Assembly: GCA_964553405.1 (NCBI GenBank)
Contig: CAZKLS010000014.1
Span: 1-38,712 of the forward strand
Direction: 5' to 3'
Origin: DATIRA01 sp964553405
Lineage (GTDB): Bacteria > Pseudomonadota > Gammaproteobacteria > Steroidobacterales > Steroidobacteraceae
Length of the DNA stretch: 38,712 nucleotides
A program made the position numbers and the translations under genes. How positions within the stretch are numbered: position 1 is the first letter of the stretch; each line of letters opens with the position of its first letter. The notes beneath the pieces are model-generated. The model worked only from the letters and a program-made list of their open reading frames with translations. It had not been told where the DNA came from and did no database searches. This document shows positions 16,454 through 23,889 of this stretch, one piece after another.

Positions 16454-18256
16454 ATGCAGACAGAGCAGGGTGGATTTCTGCAGAAGATTCGCCGGCGGAA
16501 GGTGGTCCAGTGGGGCGTCGCCTACGCTGCCGGAGCCTGGGGACTGCTGCAGGGACTCGAGTACGTCACGACCACTTTCGACTGGCCGCAGCGGTTCCAG
16601 CAGTTCGCGACACTGGGCCTGCTGCTCGGCCTGCCGATCGTGATCGTGATCGCCTGGTATCACGGCGACCGTGGTCATCAGCGCGTCACGATGCCCGAGT
16701 TCATCCTGCTCACCGGCCTCTTCCTCATCGGTGGGGGAATCTTCTGGCGCTACGCGCAGCACGTCGAAGCGGAACCGCATGCGGTCCAGGCGGCTGCGCC
16801 GGCGGAGTCTCGCGCCCCGCCGGCGAACTCGATCGCGGTGCTGCCGTTCGCGGACCTCTCCGAGGCTGGCGACCAGCAGTATTTCTCCGACGGCATCGCG
16901 GAGGAGATCTTGAATGCGCTCGTCGGCGTCGAGGGCCTGCGCGTCACGTCGCGCACCTCGGCATTCAAGTATCGCGGCGACAGCTTCAGCGTCCCTGAGA
17001 TCGCCGCGGCGCTGTCGGTACGCCACCTCGTGGAGGGTTCCGTGCGCCGATCGGGGTCCATGGTCCGCATCACGGCTCAGCTGATCGACAGCACGACGGA
17101 CACGCATCTCTGGTCGGAGACCTACGACCGGCCGCTCACCGCGGAGAACCTGTTCGGTATCCAGAGCGAGATCGCGACTGCCATCGTCCAGGCGCTTGGA
17201 AACAAGCTCGGGACCAGTCGGCCGGAGAGCGTCAGGATCGATGCCGGTACGACGGAGCTCGATACCTACGAGACTTTCCTGCGTGCGAGCGAGTTGTTCC
17301 GGCGTCGCAGCAGGGAAAACCTGCCCGAGACGATCGCGATGCTCGAGAAGGTCGTCGAGGACGACCCGGGCTTCGCTCGGGCCTGGGCAGGTCTCGCCTA
17401 TGCGTACCGGGTCGCCCCGGGCTGGGGCATCGAAGGTGATCGCGACTGGGACGCCCTGGCAAGCCAGGCCGCAGATCGCGCGACGGCGATCGATGAACGC
17501 CTGGCGGTACCCTTCCTGGTGCGCAGTACGCTTTCAGCCGACAGATACCGTTGGGAGGATGCCCTGGAGCAGGCCGCCGCCGCGATCGAGCGCGAGTCCT
17601 CCAACCCCGATGCGTGGTACATACGAGGCAATGTCTACCTCCGCATGGGCTACTTCGAGACCGCGCGACGCAACTTCGATCAGTGCCTCGATCTGGAGCC
17701 GGAGTACGAAATCTGCCGGCGTTTCCTGGCATTGTCGCGCCTCTACGCGGGCCATACCGACGAGGCACTGGAGCTCTTCGAGTTGACCATGTCGCGCAAC
17801 CAGAACTCTTATTCCAGCATGTTCGCGCCCGTCTATGCCGCCCGGGGCAACCACGCAGCTGCGCTGATGCTGATGTCGCAGGCCTACGGCAGCGATGGTG
17901 GCTGGCAACTGGAGCCCGACTATCGCTTCCTGACACAGCCAGGCTACTCGGTCGAACAGTATCGTGCCGACCTGCGCAGGCGGTATGCGATGGAGTTTCC
18001 GGGCGAAGTGCCGCCGGATCTCGTTGGCCTGTCAGCGTTGCCCGAACCCGCCGCCGAGGCAGCCGACGACGAGTTGCCCTTGATTATCCTGTGGAGTCCG
18101 TACTGGCCCGGGCTGCAGCGCAGCGAGCTCCGCGAGGCTGCCCTGGCCAACCGCGACCGCTGGATCCGCGGCGCAGGACTCTACGACTACTGGCGCAAGC
18201 ATGAATTCCCGGCGCAGTGCCGCCCGGCAGGCGACGACGGGTTCAGTTGTGACTGA
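16454..18256 (+). CDS. Membrane-anchored TolB-like/FlgO and TPR-repeat protein
   Basis: A 600-residue protein of a type widely labelled adenylate cyclase although it has no cyclase catalytic domain. Three hydrophobic spans near 18-38, 50-68 and 82-99 follow a short basic N-terminus. After a Pro/Ala-rich linker comes a TolB-N/FlgO-like domain (about 126-250) with SIAVLPFADLS, YFSDGIAEEILNAL and EGSVRRSG, the standard motifs. Tetratricopeptide-like repeats fill about 270-490, including NPDAWYIRGNVYLRMGYFE. The C-terminal part (about 500-600) is not recognised. Many relatives carry a winged-helix DNA-binding or cyclase domain at the N-terminus; here membrane helices take that place. A sensing or assembly role at the inner membrane is likely; its partner is unknown. 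The start ATG at 16454 has GGGGAG very close upstream. Confidence 0.85.
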   Translation: MQTEQGGFLQKIRRRKVVQWGVAYAAGAWGLLQGLEYVTTTFDWPQRFQQFATLGLLLGLPIVIVIAWYHGDRGHQRVTMPEFILLTGLFLIGGGIFWRYAQHVEAEPHAVQAAAPAESRAPPANSIAVLPFADLSEAGDQQYFSDGIAEEILNALVGVEGLRVTSRTSAFKYRGDSFSVPEIAAALSVRHLVEGSVRRSGSMVRITAQLIDSTTDTHLWSETYDRPLTAENLFGIQSEIATAIVQALGNKLGTSRPESVRIDAGTTELDTYETFLRASELFRRRSRENLPETIAMLEKVVEDDPGFARAWAGLAYAYRVAPGWGIEGDRDWDALASQAADRATAIDERLAVPFLVRSTLSADRYRWEDALEQAAAAIERESSNPDAWYIRGNVYLRMGYFETARRNFDQCLDLEPEYEICRRFLALSRLYAGHTDEALELFELTMSRNQNSYSSMFAPVYAARGNHAAALMLMSQAYGSDGGWQLEPDYRFLTQPGYSVEQYRADLRRRYAMEFPGEVPPDLVGLSALPEPAAEAADDELPLIILWSPYWPGLQRSELREAALANRDRWIRGAGLYDYWRKHEFPAQCRPAGDDGFSCD

Positions 18257-18302
18257 CCGATTCCGCTCAACGCGGGGTCTGGAAGCAAGTTATTGTTTGT
18301 AT

Positions 18303-18378
18303 TGGCGCTCCCAGGGGGATTCGAACCCCCGTACCAGCCTTGAGAGGGCTGTGTCCTGGGCCTCTAGACGATGGGAGC
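18303..18378 (-). tRNA. tRNA-Glu (anticodon CTC)
   Basis: A 76-base cloverleaf on the minus strand. The acceptor stem pairs GCTCCCA (complement of 18372-18378) with TGGGAGC (complement of 18307-18313); the discriminator is G and the CCA end is encoded (18303-18305). The T arm carries GGTTCGAATCC. The anticodon loop is CTCTCAA with anticodon CTC at 18342-18344, reading GAG. The body closely resembles E. coli tRNA-Glu, which has UUC; a CUC isoacceptor fits a GAG-rich genome. It lies between the TPR gene and pcnB, opposite in direction to both. Confidence 0.95.
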
Positions 18379-18420
18379 GACCTGGTCCCGCGGGCTAACG
18401 AAGACCGCAAGAGGGCGCGT

Positions 18421-18448
18421 ATTATACGCAGCCCTTCGATCCGGTCCA
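18421..18448 (-). promoter_or_regulatory. Sigma-70-type promoter of tRNA-Glu with GC-rich discriminator
   Basis: On the minus strand a perfect TATAAT (complement of 18421-18426) lies 16 bases after TGGACC (complement of 18443-18448, four of six matches to TTGACA). The sequence just after the -10 is ACGCGCCC, the GC-rich discriminator expected for a stringently controlled stable-RNA promoter. The predicted start near 18414 gives a leader of about 36 bases. The -10 sits in a 13-base palindrome (18417-18429). Confidence 0.75.
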
Positions 18449-18462
18449 GCGGTAGCCCTTTC

Positions 18463-19824
18463 TTGCAAGCCGACGAGATACAGCCAGGCTCAGCCGAACT
18501 CGAGCCGACGATCGTGCCGCGCGCCGGCCACACGATCTCGCGTGCGCACGTCTCGCCGAACGCGTTGAAGGTGCTTTACCGGCTCAAGGACGCGGGCTTC
18601 CAGGCCTTCCTGGTGGGCGGCGCGGTCCGCGACCTGCTGCTCGGCATCGAGCCGAAGGACTTCGACGTGGCGACCAACGCCCACCCCGAACAGGTGCGGA
18701 AGCTGTTCCGCAACTGCCGGCTGATCGGGCGCCGCTTCCACCTCGCGCACGTGCGCTTCGGCATGGAGATCATCGAGGTCGCGACGTTCCGCGCGGCCCA
18801 CACCGAGGTCGACGAGGACCACAGCGTGGACGAGGTCGAGCACCGTGTGCTCGACGAGCACGGTCGCATCCTGCGCGACAACCTGTACGGCAGCATCGGC
18901 GAGGACGTCTGGCGACGGGACTTCACCGCCAACGCGCTCTACTACAACATCGCGGACTACTCGGTCTGGGATTACGTCGGCGGCGTGGCCGACGCCCGCG
19001 ATCGCGTGCTGCGGCTGATCGGCGATCCCGAGACGCGCTACCGCGAGGATCCGGTGCGCATGCTGCGCGCGGTGCGCTTCGCCGCCAAGCTCGCTTTCTC
19101 GCTGCACCCGGACACCGAGGCACCGATTCACCGTCTCGCCTCGCTGCTCGACGGGATGCCGCCGGCGCGCCTGTTCGACGAAATCGTCAAGATGATGCTG
19201 ACCGGGAGCGCCAGCGCGGCCTTCGACCTGCTCGTGCGCCTCGAACTGCTGCCCCACCTGCTGCCCGATGTCGCCTCGGCGCTCGCGGAGACGCCGGAGG
19301 GACCGGGTGCGCGCCTGCTGCGACTCGGCCTCGAGGGCACCGATGCCAGGGTCCGCGAGGACAAGTCGGTCGCGCCGCCGTTCCTGTTCGCGGTGTTGCT
19401 CTGGCCGGCGATACTCCGGGCGGCCGGTACGCCCGAGGGACCGTTGCCGTCGGACCTGCAGCTGCTGCACAGCGCCTGCGACACGGTGTTCTCGGCGCAG
19501 CTGCGGCGGGTCGCGATCCCGCGCCGCTTTTCGTTGCCGATGCGCGAGATCGTGCTGCTGCAGCCGCGCTTCGAACGACGCCAGGGCCGCCGTGCGCTGC
19601 GCCTGCTCGAGCACCCGCGCTTCCGCGCGGCCTACGACTTCCTGCTGCTGCGGGCCGAGACCGGCGAGGCCGATCCGGAACTCGCGCAGTGGTGGACGCG
19701 GTTACAGCAGCTTTCGCCGGATGAGCGGATTGCGGAGGTCGAGAGCCGGCCCCGCGGCGAGGGTGAGCCGCGCTCGCGCAGGCGCTCGAGACCGCGGCGT
19801 CGCCGACGCCGGCCCGCAGACTGA
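18463..19824 (+). CDS. pcnB: Poly(A) polymerase I
   Basis: Adds poly(A) tails to RNA 3' ends, marking them for exonuclease decay. With the TTG at 18463 the product is 453 residues. The nucleotidyltransferase head has FLVGGAVRDLLLG (49-61) and KDFDVAT with catalytic Asp66 and Asp68; RRDFTANALYYN and ETRYREDPVRMLRAVRFAAK follow, typical of PcnB rather than a CCA-adding enzyme. The C-terminus is a long Arg-rich tail, as in E. coli. No ATG exists between the tRNA and the conserved domain; candidates are TTG 18463, GTG 18514 and an ATT at 18421, none with a clear ribosome site. It overlaps nothing and is followed by folK after 15 bases. Expression is probably kept low by the poor start. Confidence 0.94.
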   Translation: MQADEIQPGSAELEPTIVPRAGHTISRAHVSPNALKVLYRLKDAGFQAFLVGGAVRDLLLGIEPKDFDVATNAHPEQVRKLFRNCRLIGRRFHLAHVRFGMEIIEVATFRAAHTEVDEDHSVDEVEHRVLDEHGRILRDNLYGSIGEDVWRRDFTANALYYNIADYSVWDYVGGVADARDRVLRLIGDPETRYREDPVRMLRAVRFAAKLAFSLHPDTEAPIHRLASLLDGMPPARLFDEIVKMMLTGSASAAFDLLVRLELLPHLLPDVASALAETPEGPGARLLRLGLEGTDARVREDKSVAPPFLFAVLLWPAILRAAGTPEGPLPSDLQLLHSACDTVFSAQLRRVAIPRRFSLPMREIVLLQPRFERRQGRRALRLLEHPRFRAAYDFLLLRAETGEADPELAQWWTRLQQLSPDERIAEVESRPRGEGEPRSRRRSRPRRRRRRPAD

Positions 19825-19839
19825 CGGTTCGCCCGGACG

Positions 19840-20340
19840 ATGTCGCATGAAGCCTGGATCCCGGCCTACGTCGGTCTCGGCGGCAACCTGGACGATCCCG
19901 AGCGCCAGGTCCTGCTCGGCCTCGATCGCCTCGGAAGCCTGCCGGGTTCGCTGCTGGTGAGCCGCTCTGCGCTTTACGTGTCCGCCCCGATGGGTCCGAT
20001 CGCCCAGCCTGATTTCGTCAATGCGGTCGCCGGATTGCTGACGCGCCTGTCGCCGCGCGAAATGCTGGCCGAATTGAAGTCGCTCGAGGCCGCGCTCGGC
20101 CGCGAGCCGGTCGGCGAGCGCTGGGGACCGCGGCGGATCGACTTCGACCTGCTGGTCCACGGCACGAGCCGGCTCAGCGAGGACGGGCTGGAAGTTCCCC
20201 ATCCGGGCATCGCCGAGCGGGCTTTCGTGCTGGTGCCGCTGGCCGAGATCGCGCCGGAACTCGAAGTGCCGGGCGTCGGGCGCGTGCGAGCCCTGCTCGA
20301 GAAGCTGGGGCGCGGCGACGTGGCGAGGGTGCGACCGTGA
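19840..20340 (+). CDS. folK: 2-amino-4-hydroxy-6-hydroxymethyldihydropteridine pyrophosphokinase
   Basis: Transfers pyrophosphate from ATP to 6-hydroxymethyl-dihydropterin in folate synthesis. The 166-residue product has the family elements YVGLGGNLDDPERQ near the N-terminus, SALYVSAPMGPIAQPDFVNAV in two pieces around 43-63, and the metal-binding RWGPRRIDFDLL (117-128) that holds the two Asp residues for magnesium. PHPGIAERAFVLVPLAEIAP ends the fold. The ATG at 19840 lies 15 bases after pcnB. Its stop overlaps the GTG start of the next gene in the four-base GTGA at 20337-20340, so translation is likely coupled. The pcnB-folK pairing is widespread in gammaproteobacteria. Confidence 0.97.
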   Translation: MSHEAWIPAYVGLGGNLDDPERQVLLGLDRLGSLPGSLLVSRSALYVSAPMGPIAQPDFVNAVAGLLTRLSPREMLAELKSLEAALGREPVGERWGPRRIDFDLLVHGTSRLSEDGLEVPHPGIAERAFVLVPLAEIAPELEVPGVGRVRALLEKLGRGDVARVRP

Positions 20341-21014
20341 GCGAGTCTCGCGAAGCTGTTCAGCCGCTCGTGATCCCGCACCGGTTCGTCGTGGTCGAGG
20401 GACCGATCGGCGTCGGCAAGACCAGCCTCGCGAGACGGCTGGCGGGCAGCTTCGGCAGCGAGCTGGTGCTGGAGCAGGGCGAGGAGAACCCGTTCCTCGA
20501 GCGCTTCTACCGCAATCCCCGCGCGGCGGCGTTCCAGACCCAGCTCTATTTCCTGTTCCAGCGTGCCCGGCAGATGCAGGAGTTGCGCCAGCAGGACCTG
20601 TTCGAGCGGGTGCGGGTCGCCGACTACCTGCTGGAGAAGGACCGGCTGTTCGCCCGGCTCACGCTCGACAAGGAGGAGTTCGAGCTGTACGAGCAGGTCT
20701 TCGAGCGCCTCGCGATCGACGCACCGGTGCCGGACCTGGTCGTGTACCTGCAGGCGCCGGTGGACGTGTTGCTCGAGCGGATCGCGCGGCGCGGCATCCA
20801 CTACGAGCAGGGCATCGAGCGCCGCTACCTGGAGCGGCTCGCCGAGAGCTATGCGCGCTTCTTCCTCGAATTCGAGGCCGCGCCGGTGCTGATCGTCAAC
20901 GCGGCCGAGATCGACGTCATCGGCAGCGACCGGGACTACCAGGGACTGCTCGCGGAGATCGTCCGCCAGCGCAAGGGGCGACACTACTTCAACCCGATGA
21001 AGAGCCTGGTCTGA
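20337..21014 (+). CDS. Deoxynucleoside kinase (dNK/dGK family)
   Basis: Phosphorylates deoxynucleosides for nucleotide salvage. The 225-residue product has the P-loop GPIGVGKTS (22-30), the substrate-recognition region with FQTQLYFLFQRARQM, and LLEKDRLFARL, equivalent to the conserved E/DRS element of the family. A lid-like RIARRGIHYEQGIERRYLE follows near 145-165. Such proteins are annotated as deoxyadenosine/deoxycytidine or deoxyguanosine kinases; the specificity is not readable here. It starts at GTG 20337, overlapping the folK stop by four bases. The placement between folK and panB is a common order in Xanthomonadales and related groups (from memory). Confidence 0.92.
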   Translation: MSESREAVQPLVIPHRFVVVEGPIGVGKTSLARRLAGSFGSELVLEQGEENPFLERFYRNPRAAAFQTQLYFLFQRARQMQELRQQDLFERVRVADYLLEKDRLFARLTLDKEEFELYEQVFERLAIDAPVPDLVVYLQAPVDVLLERIARRGIHYEQGIERRYLERLAESYARFFLEFEAAPVLIVNAAEIDVIGSDRDYQGLLAEIVRQRKGRHYFNPMKSLV

Positions 21015-21076
21015 GACCGGCCGTTGATGTTTCAAGACCGCTGCTTCATCCTTCCCTTCCAGCCTGGAGCGGCCGC

Positions 21077-21904
21077 ATGTATACACAACTCCAACAACGC
21101 GATTCGGCGCGACCACCGGTCAACGTGGCGACACTCGGCCGGATGAAGGCCGAGGGCGAGAAGATCGCCTGTCTCACCTGCTACGACGCGAGCTATGCCG
21201 CGCTGGTCGACGAGGCGGGCGTCGACGTGGTGCTGGTCGGGGATTCGCTCGGGATGGTGATCCAGGGGCACGACACCACCGTGCCGGTGACGCTCGATCA
21301 CGTCGTCTACCACTGCCGGGCGGTCGCGCGCGGCCTGTATCGCCCGTTCCTGATCGCCGACATGCCGTTCATGACCTACACCTCCCGCGAGCAGGCCCTG
21401 CAGAACGCGGTGCGGCTGATGCAGGAGGGCGGCGCCAAGATGGTCAAGCTCGAGGGCGGCGAGAGCCAGGTGGAGATCGTCCGCTTCCTCGCCAGCCACG
21501 ACATCGCCGTCTGCGCGCACCTCGGCCTGCGCCCGCAGTCGGTTCACAAGACCGGCGGATTCCGGGTCCAGGGACGCGAGCAGGCCGCGGCCGAGCAGAT
21601 GAAGCGCGACGCGCGCTCGCTGCAGGACGCGGGCGCCGACGTGGTGCTGCTCGAGTGCATTCCGTCGGATCTCGGCGCCGAAATCACCCGCGAGCTGCAC
21701 GTGCCGGTGATCGGCATCGGCGCCGGGCCGGACACGGACGGCCAGATACTCGTGCTGTACGACATTCTCGACGTGACGCCCGGCCGCAAGCCGCGCTTCG
21801 TGCAGAACTTCATGCAGGGGCACGACAGTCCGCTGGCCGCGATCCGCGCCTACGTCGAGGCGATCAAGTCCCGGGCCTACCCCGCGGCGGAACACTGCTT
21901 CTAG
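21077..21904 (+). CDS. panB: 3-methyl-2-oxobutanoate hydroxymethyltransferase
   Basis: Makes ketopantoate from 2-ketoisovalerate and methylene-tetrahydrofolate, the first committed step to pantothenate and coenzyme A. The 275-residue product is a TIM barrel with the expected motifs: CYDASYAALVDEAGVD, VGDSLGMVIQGHDTTVPV (metal-binding Asp), ADMPFMTY, KLEGG, HLGLRPQSVHKTGGFRVQG and IPSDLGAEIT. GGAG lies about nine bases before the ATG at 21077. It is 62 bases after the kinase gene and 33 before panC, so the two pantothenate genes form a unit. The folate link with folK two genes upstream is a plausible reason for the cluster. Confidence 0.98.
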   Translation: MYTQLQQRDSARPPVNVATLGRMKAEGEKIACLTCYDASYAALVDEAGVDVVLVGDSLGMVIQGHDTTVPVTLDHVVYHCRAVARGLYRPFLIADMPFMTYTSREQALQNAVRLMQEGGAKMVKLEGGESQVEIVRFLASHDIAVCAHLGLRPQSVHKTGGFRVQGREQAAAEQMKRDARSLQDAGADVVLLECIPSDLGAEITRELHVPVIGIGAGPDTDGQILVLYDILDVTPGRKPRFVQNFMQGHDSPLAAIRAYVEAIKSRAYPAAEHCF

Positions 21905-21937
21905 GCGTCCCGTCGCAAGGCTCGCCCGCGTCGACAG

Positions 21938-22798
21938 ATGAAGACCGTAACGCGCATCGCCGAAGTGCGGGAGCTCGTGCGCGAATGGCGCCTGGGCCGC
22001 GAGAGCGTCGCGTTCGTACCGACGATGGGCAATCTCCATGCCGGCCACGCGAGCCTGGTGGGCGCCGCCCACGTGCACGGCCGCCGGGTCGTGGCGAGCG
22101 TGTTCGTCAACCCGCTGCAGTTCGGTCCGAAAGAGGACTACACCGCATACCCGCGTACGCCGGCCGAGGACTCCGCGCTGCTCGAGGAGCTCGGCGCGGA
22201 TGCGTTGTTCCTGCCCTCGGCGGAGGAGATGTATCCGGCCGGCACCCAGGCCAGCGCCTACGTCGAGGTGCCGGGCCTCACCGACATCCTGTGCGGGGCG
22301 TTCCGCCCCGGGCATTTTCGCGGCGTCGCGACGGTGGTCGTGAAGCTGCTGAACCTGGTCCAGCCGGACGTGGCGATATTCGGCGAAAAGGACTTCCAGC
22401 AGCTGATGGTCATCCGGCGGGCGGTGGAGGATCTCTGCATGCCCGTCAAGATCGTCGGCGCGCCGACCGTGCGGGCCGAGGACGGGCTCGCGCTCAGCTC
22501 GCGGAACCGCTACCTGAGCGCCGAGGAGCGCGCGCGCGCGCCGCGGTTGTACAAGGCGCTGGACCGCGCGCGTCGCAGGCTCGAGGCGGGCGAGACCGAC
22601 CTCGAGTCGGTCGAGCGCGAGGGCCTCGAGGCGCTCGGCGCGGCCGGTTTCCGGCCGGATTATTTCGAGGTCCGTGACGCCGCGACGCTGGCCGAGCCGC
22701 GTGGCGTCGAGCTCGATCTGGTGATCCTCGCCGCGGCCCGCCTGAGCCGCGCGCGGCTGATCGACAATCTGAGGGTCAGGGCGCCGGGACCGTTCTGA
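21938..22798 (+). CDS. panC: Pantothenate synthetase
   Basis: Condenses pantoate with beta-alanine using ATP. The 286-residue product shows the nucleotidyl-transferase signatures: PTMGNLHAGHASLV (28-41, the HIGH-like element HAGH), FVNPLQFGPKEDY, RPGHFRGVATVV, FGEKDFQQL and LSSRNRYLS, the KMSKS-like loop. The ATG at 21938 follows panB by 33 bases. Its last 23 bases overlap the 3' end of the convergent queG, so no terminator can lie between them; transcription from each side must run into the other gene. panD is not in this window. Confidence 0.98.
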   Translation: MKTVTRIAEVRELVREWRLGRESVAFVPTMGNLHAGHASLVGAAHVHGRRVVASVFVNPLQFGPKEDYTAYPRTPAEDSALLEELGADALFLPSAEEMYPAGTQASAYVEVPGLTDILCGAFRPGHFRGVATVVVKLLNLVQPDVAIFGEKDFQQLMVIRRAVEDLCMPVKIVGAPTVRAEDGLALSSRNRYLSAEERARAPRLYKALDRARRRLEAGETDLESVEREGLEALGAAGFRPDYFEVRDAATLAEPRGVELDLVILAAARLSRARLIDNLRVRAPGPF

Positions 22799-23831
22799 GG
22801 CGCTCGAGCGCCCAGTCGACGTGCTCGCGCAGCAGCTCGCTCGGGTGCGACCGGCGCGACTCGAGCGCCGCGACGACCTGCGGTTCCGCCCTGGAATTAC
22901 CGAGAGCGACCGCGATGTTCCTGAGCCACATCTGGTGGCCGATGCGGCGGATTGCGCTGCCTTCGGTGCGCTCGAGGAATTCGCGCTCGCTCCAGCGGAA
23001 CAGCTCGACCAGCGGCGCCGCGTCGAGCCCGTGACGCGGGCGGAAATCCGCCTCGCGGGCCAGTTTCGCGTAGCGGTTCCACGGACAGACGAGCTGGCAG
23101 TCGTCGCAGCCGTAGATGCGATTGCCGAGCGCCGCGCGGAACTCCACCGGGATCGGGCCACGGTGCTCGATCGTCAGGTAGGAAATGCAGCGCCGCGCAT
23201 CGAGCTGGTACGGGGCGACGATGGCTCTCGTCGGGCAGACGTCGATGCAGGCCGTGCAGCTGCCGCAGTGGGCGGGCACGGGTGCATCGAGCGGCAGCGG
23301 CAGGTCCGTGAAGATCTCGCCCAGGAAGAACCAGGAACCATCCCGCCGGTCGAGCAGGTTCGTGTGCTTGCCGATCCAGCCGAGGCCGGCTTCGCGCGCG
23401 AGCGCCTTCTCCAGCACCGGCGCACTGTCGGTAAAGGCCCGGTAGCCGCGGCTGCCGGCGGCGGCGGCCAGCCGCGAGGCGAGCCTGGCGAGCCTGTGGC
23501 GCAGCACGCGGTGATAGTCGCGGCCGAGCGCGTAGCGCGAGACGTAGGCGAGCTGTGAATCCGCCAGCACGCGCTCCGGGTCGGCGGCTTCGGGCCAGTA
23601 GTCCATCCTCGCGGCGATCACGCGCAGCGTGCCCGGCACGAGCTCCGGAGGCCGTGCCCGTCGCGCGCCGTGCCGGGCCATGTAGTGCATCTCGCCGTGA
23701 CGTCCGGCCGCGAGCCAGTCGAGCAGTCGGCGCTCGTCCTCGGGCAGTTCGACCGGGGCGATGCCCACTCTCTGGAAGCCGAGTTCGGCGCCCCACTGTT
23801 TGATCTGCTTGGCGAGCGCGGCGAGGTCCAT
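22776..23831 (-). CDS. queG: Epoxyqueuosine reductase
   Basis: A cobalamin-dependent iron-sulfur enzyme that makes queuosine from epoxyqueuosine in tRNA. The 351-residue product has two ferredoxin-like 4Fe-4S clusters: CGSCTACIDVCP (Cys189, 192, 195, 199) and CDDCQLVCP (Cys242, 245, 249), with another cysteine at 215. The catalytic-domain signatures SRYALGRDYH, TDSAPVLEKALAREAGLGWIG and NLLDRRDGSWFFLGEI are present. The C-terminal part is HEAT-like helical repeats that hold tRNA. The ATG at 23831 follows the expected N-terminus. It is divergent from nnr across 58 bases, as in E. coli (yjeS-yjeF), and converges with panC with a 23-base overlap. Confidence 0.97.
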   Translation of the reverse strand: MDLAALAKQIKQWGAELGFQRVGIAPVELPEDERRLLDWLAAGRHGEMHYMARHGARRARPPELVPGTLRVIAARMDYWPEAADPERVLADSQLAYVSRYALGRDYHRVLRHRLARLASRLAAAAGSRGYRAFTDSAPVLEKALAREAGLGWIGKHTNLLDRRDGSWFFLGEIFTDLPLPLDAPVPAHCGSCTACIDVCPTRAIVAPYQLDARRCISYLTIEHRGPIPVEFRAALGNRIYGCDDCQLVCPWNRYAKLAREADFRPRHGLDAAPLVELFRWSEREFLERTEGSAIRRIGHQMWLRNIAVALGNSRAEPQVVAALESRRSHPSELLREHVDWALERLRTVPAP

Positions 23832-23876
23832 CCGTCGAACGGCCCGACAGCTTCAAGGCGATGGTGCCGGGCCCAG

Positions 23877-23882
23877 TATAAT
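23877..23882 (+). promoter_or_regulatory. Perfect -10 element immediately before nnr
   Basis: TATAAT occurs at 23877-23882 in a GC-rich stretch, eight bases before the A of the nnr ATG. No good -35 is present (TTCAAG at 23852-23857 is weak and 19 bases away). Transcription from here would begin at or within two bases of the start codon. The reverse complement also gives TATACT facing queG, so it could serve that gene. Confidence 0.45.
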
Positions 23883-23889
23883 CACGCGC

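Noticed and set aside
16454..18256. Adenylate cyclase
   Set aside because: There is no class III catalytic domain; only the TolB-like and TPR parts common to proteins given that label are present.
9788..18256. Genomic island or mobile element
   Set aside because: This accessory stretch has no integrase, transposase, attachment repeat or marked change in base use; the tRNA-Glu at its right end shows no duplicated 3' end.
18340..18462. Upstream extension of pcnB into the tRNA-Glu gene
   Set aside because: The frame is open but would overlap a complete tRNA and its promoter, and it adds no conserved residues.
22776..22798. Frameshift at the panC-queG junction
   Set aside because: Both proteins are full length with family-typical C-termini; the 23-base convergent overlap is real compact packing.
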